DNA of 64,000 bases from Nonomuraea montanisoli (GCF_013363975.1 NZ_JABWGN010000005.1:310001-374000), one strand, 5' to 3'; shown: positions 6,943-15,676, counted from the stretch's first letter. Notes: generated by a model from the sequence alone, not told the origin. Translations and numbers: made by a program.

Positions 6943-9540
6943 TTACCCCCGTAGGTCCAGTGCGATGTCCAGGGCCGGCGCCGAATGGGTGAGCGCTCCC
7001 ACCGCAAGGTAGTCCACGCCAGTTTCGGCCACGTGCCGCGCCGATTCCAACGTCAGGCCGCCGCTAGCCTCCAGCTTCACCTGACCGCTCTCCGTCGTTC
7101 GATCCGTGCTCGCCTGAATACTCGGCTCGCTCGTGTTACTCGTCTGATTTTGAACTATTTGTACGGCTTTGGCGATCTCCTCGACGGTGAAGTTGTCGAG
7201 CAGGATCTCCCGGGCGCCCTCCCGCAGCACGGGCCCGATCTGGTCCAGGCGGTCCACCTCCACCTCGATCGGCAGGTCCGGGTACCGCTCGCGGACCGCG
7301 CGGAACGCCTCGGCCACGCCGCCCGCGGCCACCACGTGGTTGTCCTTGATCAGGGCGGCGTCCGACAGGGACATCCGGTGGTTGACGCCTCCGCCACAGC
7401 GCACCGCGTACTTCTCCAGCGCCCGCAGGCCCGGCAGCGTCTTGCGGCTGTCGCGCACGCGCGCCCGGGTGCCGCTGACCGCCTCCACCCACCGGGCGGT
7501 GAGCGTGGCGATCCCGGACAGGTGGGTGAGCAGGTTCAGCGCGGTGCGCTCGGCCGTCAGCAGGCCGCGCGTCGGGCCCTCCACGGTCATCAGCACGTCG
7601 CCCCGCCGCACGCGCTCGCCGTCCTTGGCCCGCCGTTCCGTACGGGTGGCGCCCAGCCGCGCGAACACGGCCTCGGCGGCGGCCAGGCCGGCCACGACGC
7701 CGTCGGCGCGGGCCACCACGTCGGCGACGGCGCGGGCGTCCGCCGGGATGGTGGCCAGGCTCGTCACGTCGCCGGCCTCCTGGAGGTCCTCGACGAGCGC
7801 GCGGTCCACCAGGGCGTCGAGCTCGTCAGGGTCGAGCCCGGCGGCGGCCAGCTCCTGCGCCAGGCGCGGCGGCAGCCCGTCGGCGTGCGGGGTGTAGGTC
7901 ATCCTCGGGCCCTCCTCGGTCAGGGTCACGTCCAGGTGGCCCAGCCATTCGTCGTCGTCGCTGTCGGGGAAGTCCTCGCGCCAGTGGGATCCGCGCGTCT
8001 CCAGCCGGGCGGCGGCCGCGGCGGTGAGCACGGTGGCGACCGTGAGCAGGTTCGTCGCCTCCCACGACTCGGTGCAGGGGGCCACCTCGACCGGGGTCCA
8101 GCGGGCGTCGCGCAGCGCGCGGGCCGTGGCGGCCACGGCCTCGCGCTCCCGCAGGACGCCGGAGCCGCGGCTCATGTGCGCCTGGACCCGCGCCCGCACC
8201 CGGGGATCCACCAGCCCGGACGGCACCGCGCTGTCGGAGTCGGCCGGCGGGGTCGCGTGGGCGCGGCGGGCGGCGGCCGTCGCGTGGATGTCCGCGGCGA
8301 TCCGCTCGGCGAACACCAGGCCCTCCAGCAGCGAGTTGGAGGCCAGCCGGTTCGCGCCGTGGACGCCCGTGCAGGCCACCTCGCCGCACGCGTACAACCC
8401 CTCCACGGACGTACGACCGGACAGGTCCGTGCGGACGCCGCCGCTGGCGTAGTGCGCGGCCGGTGCGACCGGGATCGGCTCGGTGACCGGGTCGATGCCG
8501 TGCTCGCGGCAGGCCGCGAGGATGGTGGGGAAGCGCGTGGCCCACATGTCGGCCCCGAAGTGCCGGCCGTCCAGGTGGACGTGGTCGCGGCCCGTCCGGA
8601 TCATCGTCCGGGTGATGGCCTTGGCGACGATGTCGCGCGGCGCCAGGTCGGCCAGCTCGTGGACGCCCCGCATGAACGCGTCGCCCTCGTGGTCCACCAG
8701 GAACGCGCCCTCCCCGCGTACCGCCTCGGAGATGAGCGGCTGCTGGCCCGTGGAGTCCGGGCCCAGCCAGAGCACCGTGGGGTGGAACTGGACGAACTCC
8801 AGGTCGCGCACCACGGCGCCGGCCCGCAGCGCCAAGGCCACGCCGTCGCCCGTGGAGACGACGGGGTTGGTCGTGGCCGCGTACACCTGTCCCATGCCGC
8901 CGGTGGCGAGCACCACGGCGCCGGCCCGGACCGCGCCCACGCCGTCGCGCGCGCCCTCGCCCATGACGTGCAGCGTCACGCCGGCCGCCCGACCCCGCGC
9001 ATCCTTGAGCAGGTCGAGGACCAGGGCGTGCTCGATGACCTCGATCGAGGAGGAGGCGCGGACCGCCTCGGCCAGGGCGCGCTGCACCTCGGCGCCGGTG
9101 GCGTCGCCGCCCGCGTGGACGATGCGGTCGCGCCGGTGACCGCCCTCGCGGCCGAGCTGGAGCTCGCCGTCGGGGGTCCGGTCGAAGCGCGCGCCGCGCG
9201 CCATCAGCCGCCGCAGCGCGCCGGGGCCCTCGGTCACGAGCGTCCGGACGGCCTTGACGTCGCACAGGCCGACACCGGCGACGAGGGTGTCGCTCAGGTG
9301 CTCCTCCGGGGTGTCGGCGGGGTCGAGCACGGCCGCGATGCCGCCCTGCGCCCAGCGGGTGGAGCCGGAGGACAAAACGTCCTTGGTGACGACGAGGACC
9401 TTGGCGGCGGGGTCGAGCTCGGCGTGGCGGAGCGCCACCGTGAGGCCGGCGACGCCGGAGCCGACGACGACCACGTCCGCCTCGACCTCCCAACCGGGAG
9501 CCGGCGCCGTGAGCCGCAGGGGGATCGGCGGAGTACTCAT
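6943..9540 (-). CDS. nadB-nadC: Fused L-aspartate oxidase and quinolinate phosphoribosyltransferase
   Basis: One uninterrupted 865-residue frame holds two consecutive NAD enzymes. Residues 1 to about 540 are NadB: FAD-binding VVVGSGVAGLT, SSGSTRWAQGGIAAV, and the flavoprotein segment GLYACGEVACTGVHGANRLA. From about 565 to the end is NadC: LVEDLQEAGDVTS, TALNLLTHLSGIAT, RDSRKTLPGLRALEKYAV, NHRMSLSDAALIKDNH and DYLAVGALTHS. The enzymes flank quinolinate synthase NadA, which is not in the window. ATG at 9540 has GAGGAG seven bases upstream. A low-GC Ser/Thr/Gln-rich insert (about 7080-7165) sits in the NadC part. Both domains keep their catalytic motifs. Confidence 0.95.
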   Translation of the reverse strand: MSTPPIPLRLTAPAPGWEVEADVVVVGSGVAGLTVALRHAELDPAAKVLVVTKDVLSSGSTRWAQGGIAAVLDPADTPEEHLSDTLVAGVGLCDVKAVRTLVTEGPGALRRLMARGARFDRTPDGELQLGREGGHRRDRIVHAGGDATGAEVQRALAEAVRASSSIEVIEHALVLDLLKDARGRAAGVTLHVMGEGARDGVGAVRAGAVVLATGGMGQVYAATTNPVVSTGDGVALALRAGAVVRDLEFVQFHPTVLWLGPDSTGQQPLISEAVRGEGAFLVDHEGDAFMRGVHELADLAPRDIVAKAITRTMIRTGRDHVHLDGRHFGADMWATRFPTILAACREHGIDPVTEPIPVAPAAHYASGGVRTDLSGRTSVEGLYACGEVACTGVHGANRLASNSLLEGLVFAERIAADIHATAAARRAHATPPADSDSAVPSGLVDPRVRARVQAHMSRGSGVLREREAVAATARALRDARWTPVEVAPCTESWEATNLLTVATVLTAAAAARLETRGSHWREDFPDSDDDEWLGHLDVTLTEEGPRMTYTPHADGLPPRLAQELAAAGLDPDELDALVDRALVEDLQEAGDVTSLATIPADARAVADVVARADGVVAGLAAAEAVFARLGATRTERRAKDGERVRRGDVLMTVEGPTRGLLTAERTALNLLTHLSGIATLTARWVEAVSGTRARVRDSRKTLPGLRALEKYAVRCGGGVNHRMSLSDAALIKDNHVVAAGGVAEAFRAVRERYPDLPIEVEVDRLDQIGPVLREGAREILLDNFTVEEIAKAVQIVQNQTSNTSEPSIQASTDRTTESGQVKLEASGGLTLESARHVAETGVDYLAVGALTHSAPALDIALDLRG

Positions 9541-9564
9541 GGGATCTCCTCGCACTGGGCGATT

Positions 9565-9579
9565 TCGTCAGAATGACGA
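9565..9579. promoter_or_regulatory. Palindrome upstream of nadB-nadC
   Basis: TCGTCA-GAA-TGACGA is a perfect 6-3-6 inverted repeat 25 bases before the nadB-nadC start, in an otherwise very GC-rich stretch. The position fits an operator; I cannot name the regulator. Confidence 0.45.
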
Positions 9580-9889
9580 TAACGCCTCCGCGGAGATGCG
9601 CCGCCCGCGGGGTGCCACGAACGCCGGGGCTCGCGACAACCCGGCCCCGGCCACGGAAGGGCGTCGCGGGGCGCGGCTGCACGGAAAGACCGGAAAGGTG
9701 CGCGACGGCTCAGAGAGGCGAACCCGACGCGTCCCGGGGCGCCGCAAGCTCGGGGGCCCGGCAAGCTCGGGGCGCGGCAGCTCGGGGCGCGGGAGGCTCG
9801 GGGCGCGGGAGGCGAAGGCGGAAGGCAGGGCGGCGGGGCGGTGGGCGCGGGCCTCCTGGTCGTCATGAGGCGACGACGCGAACTGCTCC
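9580..9889. other. Intergenic stretch between panC and nadB-nadC
   Basis: About 310 bases of extreme GC content. I find no credible gene on either strand; in particular there is no panD, which often follows panC. It contains the tandem repeat at 9746-9810. Confidence 0.5.
9746..9810. repeat. Four tandem 16-17 bp GC-rich units
   Basis: Units start at 9746, 9763, 9779 and 9795 with core CTCGGGGCGCGG; the first unit differs most. The array lies about 55 bases beyond the panC stop codon. Confidence 0.7.
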
Positions 9890-10753
9890 TCAGCCGACGT
9901 GATCCTCGCGGCCGCCCAGCGTGAGAACCATGTTGTCGATCAGGCGGGTGTTCCCCACCTTGGCGGCGACGGCGAGCACGGCCTCCCCCGTGTACGCCTC
10001 GTCCACGGGGGTGAACGTGGCCGGGTCGACCAGCACGACGTAGTCGAGCGCGATCCGCGCGGCCGCCGCGTCGAGCACGGCCCGCGCCGCGGCGAGGATC
10101 CGCGACGGCGCGCTCTCGGCCGCCCCCGCCCGCAGCGACCGCGACAGCGCCAGGGCGGAGCCGCGCTCGGCCTCGGACAGGTAGCGGTTGCGGCTCGACA
10201 GGGCCAGGCCGTCGGGCTCGCGGACCGTCGGCGCGCCGACGATCTCGACCGGCACGTCGAGGTCGCGCACCATGCGCCGGATCAGGGCGAGCTGCTGCGC
10301 GTCCTTCTGCCCGAAGACGGCCACGTGCGGCTGGACGAGGTTGAACAGCTTGAGCACGACGGTCAGCACGCCGTCGAAGTGGCCGGGACGGCTGGCGCCC
10401 TCGACGACCTCGCCCATCGCGCCGGAGGACACGCTCACCTGCCGGTCGGGGCCGTACATGGCCTCGGCGGACGGCGCGAACACCACGTCGACGCCCTCGG
10501 CCCGGCACACCTCCAGGTCGGCGTCGAACGTACGGGGATAGCGCGAGAAGTCCTCGCCCGGCCCGAACTGGAGAGGATTGACGAAGATGCTCACCATGAC
10601 CCGGTCGGCCCGCGCCCGCGCCTCACGCATGAGCGAGCGGTGCCCCTCGTGCAGCGCGCCCATGGTCGGCACCAGGGCCACGCGCTCGCCGGCGGGCCAT
10701 TCGCCGCGGGCCTTGGCCAGGTCGATGCGGTCACCGGCGACGGTCACGTCCAT
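9890..10753 (-). CDS. panC: Pantothenate synthetase
   Basis: 287 residues. PanC joins pantoate and beta-alanine using ATP. Visible are [14 protein letters not shown] (ATP-binding HIGH-like), [33 protein letters not shown] and SSRNRYLS. The ATG lies inside the last codons of the upstream DUF2520 gene (10-base overlap), so translation is coupled. No panB or panD is in the window. Confidence 0.96.
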   Translation of the reverse strand: MDVTVAGDRIDLAKARGEWPAGERVALVPTMGALHEGHRSLMREARARADRVMVSIFVNPLQFGPGEDFSRYPRTFDADLEVCRAEGVDVVFAPSAEAMYGPDRQVSVSSGAMGEVVEGASRPGHFDGVLTVVLKLFNLVQPHVAVFGQKDAQQLALIRRMVRDLDVPVEIVGAPTVREPDGLALSSRNRYLSEAERGSALALSRSLRAGAAESAPSRILAAARAVLDAAAARIALDYVVLVDPATFTPVDEAYTGEAVLAVAAKVGNTRLIDNMVLTLGGREDHVG

Positions 10754-11634
10754 ATGTTCCCTCCGAGCGCGTCGAGCAGGCGCTCGGCCTCCTCGGGTTT
10801 GAGCAGTCCGGCGGCGAGGGCGCGGTCGGCGGTCAGCCGGGCCAGCGCGACGTAGGCGTCGGCGGCCTCGGGCGCCGCCAGGATGAGCGCGTCGACGTGG
10901 CGGCGCACGGTGCCCGCGTCGCCGCGCACGACCGGCCCGGTCAGGCCGGAGATGCCGAGCCGGAGCACGTTGTCGAGGGCCGCCCCGAGCAGCGGACCGA
11001 GCATCCGGCCCGGGTGCTCGACGCCGATGCGCTGGAGCAGTTCGGACGACTCGGCGATGAGCGTGACCATGTGGTTGGCGGCCCCGGCCAGGGCCGCGTG
11101 GTAGAGGGCGCGGTCGGCGTCGGCGATCCAGACCGGCTCGCCGCCCATCTCGATCACCAGCGCCTCGGCGATGGGCCGCAGCGTGTCGGGGGACGTCACG
11201 CCGAACGAGCAGCCGGTGATGCGGTTGAGGTCGTCGTCACGGCCCGTGAACGTCATCACGGGGTGCAGCGCGAGCGGCAGCGCCCCGGCCCGCGACGCCG
11301 GCTCCAGCACCGACAGCCCGTACGCGCCGCTGGTGTGGACGAGCAGCTTGCCCCGCAGGTCGACGCCCGCCTGGGCGAGACCGGCGACCAGGTCGGGCAG
11401 CGTGTCGTCGGGCACGGTGAGCAGGATCAGCTCACCCGCGGCGACGACCTCGTCGGGCGGCGAGGGCGTGACGCCCAGCCGCTCGGCGGCCCAGCGCTGC
11501 GAGGCGTCGGAGACCCCGCTGGCGGCGACGATCCGGTGTCCGGCCTGTGCCAGCGCGGCGCCGAGCGCGGAGCCCACCTTGCCTGCTCCCAGCACGCCCA
11601 CGGCCAGCCGTGCCGGGCGCTCGCCTGCGTCCAT
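10744..11634 (-). CDS. Rossmann-like/DUF2520 oxidoreductase
   Basis: A 296-residue protein with an N-terminal NAD(P)-binding fold ([21 protein letters not shown]) and a C-terminal helical DUF2520 domain (about residues 135-290). It resembles ketopantoate reductases and 3-hydroxyacid dehydrogenases in layout. The panC start lies inside its 3' end, so a role in making or reducing pantoate is plausible, but this rests on context. The ATG at 11634 is preceded by GGGGTGGGA. Confidence 0.85.
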   Translation of the reverse strand: MDAGERPARLAVGVLGAGKVGSALGAALAQAGHRIVAASGVSDASQRWAAERLGVTPSPPDEVVAAGELILLTVPDDTLPDLVAGLAQAGVDLRGKLLVHTSGAYGLSVLEPASRAGALPLALHPVMTFTGRDDDLNRITGCSFGVTSPDTLRPIAEALVIEMGGEPVWIADADRALYHAALAGAANHMVTLIAESSELLQRIGVEHPGRMLGPLLGAALDNVLRLGISGLTGPVVRGDAGTVRRHVDALILAAPEAADAYVALARLTADRALAAGLLKPEEAERLLDALGGNIWT

Positions 11635-11815
11635 GCGTTCCCACCCCTGTCGACCTGATGGCCTGCCGACCAGCGTAACGGCCGGGCGTCACTGCCGACG
11701 TGACCGGGGTTTTGCCGCATGTTGAGTTAGCGACAATTGGGACAAGGGAAGACAAATGTGAGCGTATCTCCTGTCGGAAGAGATGAGGAGAGGGTCCACC
11801 CGCACGGTCACGGCC

Positions 11816-11973
11816 ACCGGGTCGCCGACCCGACCCGGTGACCGCGCCGGTGTGCGAGCCCCTTGGAGGTGCGCGCTCCTGGCCGTCCATCCGCCGACTG
11901 GCCGGCCGGGAACCGGAGCTCGGGCAGGCCGCCATTGGCCGCCCGAGCTCCGCACGCCTGGCGTCACCAGGCG
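11816..11973. other. Three consecutive perfect hairpins in non-coding DNA
   Basis: Hairpin 1 pairs 11816-11823 with 11832-11839. Hairpin 2 pairs 11915-11925 with 11941-11951 and continues inward by four more pairs past one bulged A. Hairpin 3 pairs 11955-11961 with 11967-11973. No credible gene covers them. They could be terminators, a structured leader for the minus-strand operon, or a small RNA. Confidence 0.45.
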
Positions 11974-12240
11974 CGTCCGGCCCCTCCTCCGTGCCGGCCG
12001 CGCCCGGCGGCGCACCGTGGGCCCGCGAAGATGTGTGCTCAACCGCGCTGGGCCCGCGGCGGCGTAGGGCAAAGAGTAGCGCAAGACGATGACAAAGGGT
12101 AGTGTCGCAATGACGGTGCGTGTCATCTCTCGATCCTGAGATGGTCCGCTCATCGGTTACCTCTGGGGGGATTCGCGCTTTCAGGAGGAGAAATCGGGCC
12201 CCTCCGGAGCAGGGCGGAGACAGTCGATCTCGCCATTACT
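11974..12240. other. Intergenic stretch left of the TnpB element
   Basis: No gene seen. Two imperfect copies of CAAAG(A/G)GTAG near 12069 and 12091 are the only notable pattern; the same decamer occurs before lysS at about 5423. Confidence 0.4.
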
Positions 12241-12242
12241 TA

Positions 12243-13501
12243 ACTGATCACGAGATAGAATGTGAAGCATGGCGCAGATCGTGAAGCGTGCTTACAAGTA
12301 TCGCTTCTGCCCGACCCGCGCGCAGGCCGAAGAGCTTGCCCGGACGTTCGGCTGCGTGCGCCTGGTCTACAACAAGGCCCTGGAAGAACGGAGCCGCGCT
12401 TACACTTTGCACGGGCGGCGTGTCTCCTACGTGGAGAGCTCTGCGGCGCTCACCCAGTGGAAGAAGTCGCCGGAGCTGGCGTTCTTGGGCGAAGTGTCGT
12501 CGGTGCCGTTGCAGCAGGCGCTGCGCCACCTTCAGGCGGCATTCGCGAGCTTCTTCGCGCGTCGCGCCCGGTACCCCACCTTCAAGTCGCGCAAGAAGTC
12601 CCGCGCGAGCGCGGAGTACACCCGCAGCGCGTTCCGCTTCCGCGACGGTCAGCTCACTCTGGCGAGGATGAACGCGCCGCTGGACATCGTGTGGTCGCGC
12701 CCCCTGCCGCAGGGTGCGCAGCCGTCCACGGTCACCGTGTCGAAGGACGCGGCCGGGCGCTGGTTCGTGTCCATCCTGGTCGAGGAAAAGATCGCGCCGT
12801 TGCCACCGGTCGAGCGATCGGTGGGAGTGGATGCGGGTCTCACGGCGCTGGCCACGCTCTCGACCGGCGAGAAGATCGCCAACCTTACGTGCGAGCGGGC
12901 CGACCGGCGCAAGCTGGCTCGTGCTCAGCGGGTGGTTGCTCGCAAGGAGAAGGGATCGAACAACCGGGCCAAGGCCCGGCTGCGGGTGGCGAAGGTGTAC
13001 GCCCGCATCGCCGATCGGCGCCGAGACCTTCTGCACAAGGTCACCACACGGCTTGTTCGCGAGAATCAAGTGATCGCCGTGGAAGACCTGACCGTCCGCA
13101 ACATGGTCAAGAACCGCTCGCCGGCCCGCGCCATCTCGGATGCGGCCTGGCGGGATCTGCGGATGATGCTGGAGTACAAGGCGGCCTGGTACGGGCGAAC
13201 GCTGGTGGCGGTGGACCGCTGGTTCCCCTCCTCCCAACTGTGCTCGACCTGCGGGACCATGCACGACAAGATGCCGCTGAACATCCGCGAGTGGACCTGC
13301 CCCGCCTGCGGCGAGGTCCACGACCGGGACGTCAACGCGGCACGCAACGTGCTCGCCGCCGGGCTGGCGGAGAGTTGAAACGCCTGTGGAGCTGGTGTAA
13401 GACCTCGACGAGAGTCCTCTCGGAGGGCGACCGGCGATGAAGCAGGAAGACCATCCGGCGACGGTTGGAATCCCCTCCCTCCGGGGAGAGGATGAGGTCA
13501 A
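12243..13501 (+). mobile_element. IS605/IS1341-type element carrying only tnpB
   Basis: The left end is the AT-rich stretch just before tnpB. The right end, GGAATCCCCTCCCT followed by a short hairpin and GAGGTCAA, resembles right ends that I associate with actinobacterial IS1341-type elements. No tnpA is present, so movement would need a transposase in trans. It lies between non-coding DNA and the 5' end of the MidA gene. The left boundary is uncertain by about 10 bases. Confidence 0.75.
12269..13378 (+). CDS. tnpB: TnpB RNA-guided nuclease
   Basis: 369 residues. An N-terminal HTH (KYRFCPTRAQAEELARTFGC) precedes a RuvC-like nuclease with the three acidic residues visible: Asp in SVGVDAGLTAL, Glu in IAVEDLTV and Asp in HDRDVNAARN. 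A zinc ribbon (CSTCG and CPACG) lies between the last two. TnpB proteins cut DNA matching a guide in the transcript of the element's right end, next to a short motif, favouring element retention. The frame is intact and all catalytic residues are present, so it may be active. Confidence 0.93.
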   Translation: MAQIVKRAYKYRFCPTRAQAEELARTFGCVRLVYNKALEERSRAYTLHGRRVSYVESSAALTQWKKSPELAFLGEVSSVPLQQALRHLQAAFASFFARRARYPTFKSRKKSRASAEYTRSAFRFRDGQLTLARMNAPLDIVWSRPLPQGAQPSTVTVSKDAAGRWFVSILVEEKIAPLPPVERSVGVDAGLTALATLSTGEKIANLTCERADRRKLARAQRVVARKEKGSNNRAKARLRVAKVYARIADRRRDLLHKVTTRLVRENQVIAVEDLTVRNMVKNRSPARAISDAAWRDLRMMLEYKAAWYGRTLVAVDRWFPSSQLCSTCGTMHDKMPLNIREWTCPACGEVHDRDVNAARNVLAAGLAES

Positions 13502-13517
13502 GTGGCTCACCTGGCGC
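13300..13517 (+). ncRNA. Probable right-end (omega/re) guide RNA of TnpB
   Basis: In characterised TnpB elements the guide RNA spans the 3' part of tnpB and the right end, with 16-20 bases of flanking DNA as guide. Here the right end closes near 13501, so the guide would begin at TGGCTCACCTGG in the MidA coding sequence. The 5' boundary is a guess; the RNA itself is inferred. Confidence 0.45.
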
Positions 13518-14462
13518 GCCGCGATGGAGCGCGCGCTCTACGGCGAGGGCGGCTTCTACCTCCTCCAACGTCCTTCAGGCCACTTCCGCACCTCGGTCAG
13601 CGCCAGCTCCGCCTTCGCCGACGCGGTGCTCGCGCTGCTGACCGAGGTGGACGCCGAGCTGGGCCGTCCGGAGACCCTCGACCTCGTCGACATCGGGGCC
13701 GGCGAGGGGCTGCTGGTACGGCACGTGCTGGAGGCGGCCGGGCCGGCGCTGCGCCGGCGGCTGCGCGTCACGGCCGTCGACCTCTCCCCCAGGCCGCTCG
13801 GGCTGCCGCTCACGATCACCTGGGCGGCCGAGCCGCCGCCCGCGATCACCGGCCTGGCGATCGCCAACGAGTGGCTCGACAACGTGCCGATGGACGTCGC
13901 CGAGCAGACCTCGGAGGGGCCGCGGCTGGTCCTGGTCGACACCCGCACCGGCGAGGAGCGGCTCGGCGACCCCGTGAGCCCCGAGGACCGGGCCTGGCTC
14001 GACCGCTGGTGGCCGCCGCCGTGCGTGGGCTCGCGCGCCGAGATCGGACGGCCTCGCGACGCCGCCTGGGCGTCGGTCGTCGGACGGCTCGCGGGCGGGC
14101 TCGCGGTCGCGGTGGATTATGCACACCCTGTGGATAACCGTCCGGCCCGCGGCACTCTGACCGGGTACCGCGACGGGGGCGTCGTGGCGCCGATCCCCGA
14201 CGGTACCTGCGACATCACGGCGCACGTCGCGCTCGACGCGTGCGCCGAGGCCGGTGTGCGCGCCGGCGCGATATCCACAACCTTGTCCACACAACGCGCC
14301 GCGCTGCGGTCCCTGGGCATCACCGGGACCCGGCCGCCGCTGGAGCTCGCGCGCAGCGATCCGCGGGCCTACCTCCGGGCGCTGGCGCGCGCCTCGGAGG
14401 AGGCCGAGCTGATCGACCCGCACGGGCTGGGCGGCTTCGGCTGGCTCGCCCAGCGCCGCTGA
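13437..14462 (+). CDS. MidA-type SAM-dependent methyltransferase
   Basis: 341 residues, Methyltransf_28/MidA family: GHFRTSV near the N-terminus, SAM loop LVDIGAGEGLLVRHVLEAAG, and ANEWLDNVPMDV. The eukaryotic member NDUFAF7 methylates an arginine of the complex I subunit NDUFS2 (NuoD homologue); a NuoD-like gene lies 4.5 kb downstream. The first 22 residues and the ATG come from the right end of the TnpB element; family similarity starts near LTWRAAMERALYG. GGAGG lies 10 bases before the ATG. The gene contains a DnaA-box cluster in unusually AT-rich codons. Confidence 0.85.
   Translation: MKQEDHPATVGIPSLRGEDEVKWLTWRAAMERALYGEGGFYLLQRPSGHFRTSVSASSAFADAVLALLTEVDAELGRPETLDLVDIGAGEGLLVRHVLEAAGPALRRRLRVTAVDLSPRPLGLPLTITWAAEPPPAITGLAIANEWLDNVPMDVAEQTSEGPRLVLVDTRTGEERLGDPVSPEDRAWLDRWWPPPCVGSRAEIGRPRDAAWASVVGRLAGGLAVAVDYAHPVDNRPARGTLTGYRDGGVVAPIPDGTCDITAHVALDACAEAGVRAGAISTTLSTQRAALRSLGITGTRPPLELARSDPRAYLRALARASEEAELIDPHGLGGFGWLAQRR
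14117..14291. other. Cluster of DnaA boxes inside the MidA gene
   Basis: TTATGCACA (plus, 14117-14125), TTATCCACA (minus, 14129-14137), ATATCCACA (plus, 14271-14279, one mismatch) and TTGTCCACA (plus, 14283-14291) match E. coli or Streptomyces DnaA boxes. The codons that form them (GAT TAT GCA CCT; ATA ACA TTG ACA CAA) are rare in this genome. Confidence 0.65.
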
Positions 14463-14482
14463 GCCCCCCGGTCGGTTCGGGG

Positions 14483-15676
14483 TCAGGCCGCGGCGCGCAG
14501 GTCCAGCGAGTGCAGCCCGCGGATCACGTACCCCGGCTTCCAGGACGGCTCGCTGACGAGCTCCAGCTCGCTCGTCCGGTCCAGCAGCGCGCCGAACGAC
14601 TCGACCATCTCGATGCGGGCCAGCGGGGCGCCCAGGCAGAAGTGGATGCCCGCGCCGAACGAGATGTGCGGGTTGTCGGCCCGGCCCACGTCGAGCCGGT
14701 CCGGGTCGGCGAACACCTCGGGGTCGCGGTTGGCCGAGCCGAACAGCAGCGCCACCTCCGACCCGCGCGGGATGCGCACGCCGTGGACCTCGATGTCCTC
14801 CAGCACCCACCGCTCGAAGAGCTGGAGCGGCGTGTCGTAGCGCAGCACCTCCTCGACCGCCGTGGGCAGCAGCGACCGGTCGGCGCGCAGCCGGGCCAGC
14901 TCCTCCGGGTGCCTGAACAGCGACCACCAGCCGTTGCCCGTGCCGTTGACCGTGGCCTCGTGGCCGGCGTTGAGCAGCAGCACGCAGGTGCCTGCCAGCT
15001 CGTCCTCGGTCAGCTCCTCGATGCCGGCCAGCGCGCTGATCAGGTCGTCGCCGGGGGCGGCGGCGCGCTCGCGGGCCAGCGCCTTCAGGTACGCCTCGAA
15101 CTCCTCGGCCGCGCGCACCGCCGCCTGCTGCGCCTGCGGCGAGGGGTTCAGCTCGTACATGCCGCACATGTCGGCCGACCAGGGCCGCAGCAGGTGCCGG
15201 TCGGACTCGGGGATGCCCAGCATCTCCGCGATGACCGTCACCGGCAGCGGCTCGGCGACCTCGGCGATGAGGTCGCCGCCGCCCTTCTCCACGAACGCGT
15301 CCACCAGATCGCCGGCGATCGCCCGCACGCGGGGGCGCAGCGACTCGACCATGCGCGGCGTGAACGCCTTGGACACGAGCCGCCGCAGCCGCGTGTGCAG
15401 CGGCGGCTCGACCTCCAGCATGCCGTTCCTGCTGACCCGCCAGAACGGCTCCTGGAAGTCCGGCTCGGGCCGCCGGCCGAACTCCTCGTGGGTGGCCACG
15501 TGCAGGTAGGTCCGGCCCAGGCGGCGGTCCCTGAGCAGGGCGTTCACGTCGGCGTGCCGGGAGATGAGCCATTGGTCGGTGGGCTCGAAGTAGGTCACCG
15601 GCGCCGTACGGCGCAGCTCGTCGTAGACGTCGTACGGGTGGGCGACGAAAACCGGATTCTGGGGGTCAAAGCGCAC
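14483..15676 (-). CDS. Cytochrome P450
   Basis: 397 residues, a class I bacterial P450. The heme loop is FGAGIHFCLGAPLAR, the K-helix EEVLRYDTP, and the I-helix LLLNAGHEATVNGTGNG, where the usual AGxxT appears as AGHEAT. The GTG start shares one base with the terC stop, so the two are translationally coupled. No ferredoxin or reductase gene is adjacent and the substrate is unknown. Confidence 0.93.
   Translation of the reverse strand: MRFDPQNPVFVAHPYDVYDELRRTAPVTYFEPTDQWLISRHADVNALLRDRRLGRTYLHVATHEEFGRRPEPDFQEPFWRVSRNGMLEVEPPLHTRLRRLVSKAFTPRMVESLRPRVRAIAGDLVDAFVEKGGGDLIAEVAEPLPVTVIAEMLGIPESDRHLLRPWSADMCGMYELNPSPQAQQAAVRAAEEFEAYLKALARERAAAPGDDLISALAGIEELTEDELAGTCVLLLNAGHEATVNGTGNGWWSLFRHPEELARLRADRSLLPTAVEEVLRYDTPLQLFERWVLEDIEVHGVRIPRGSEVALLFGSANRDPEVFADPDRLDVGRADNPHISFGAGIHFCLGAPLARIEMVESFGALLDRTSELELVSEPSWKPGYVIRGLHSLDLRAAA

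Noticed and set aside
9580..9889. Possible panD between panC and nadB-nadC
   Set aside because: No frame contains the processing site or fold of aspartate decarboxylase.
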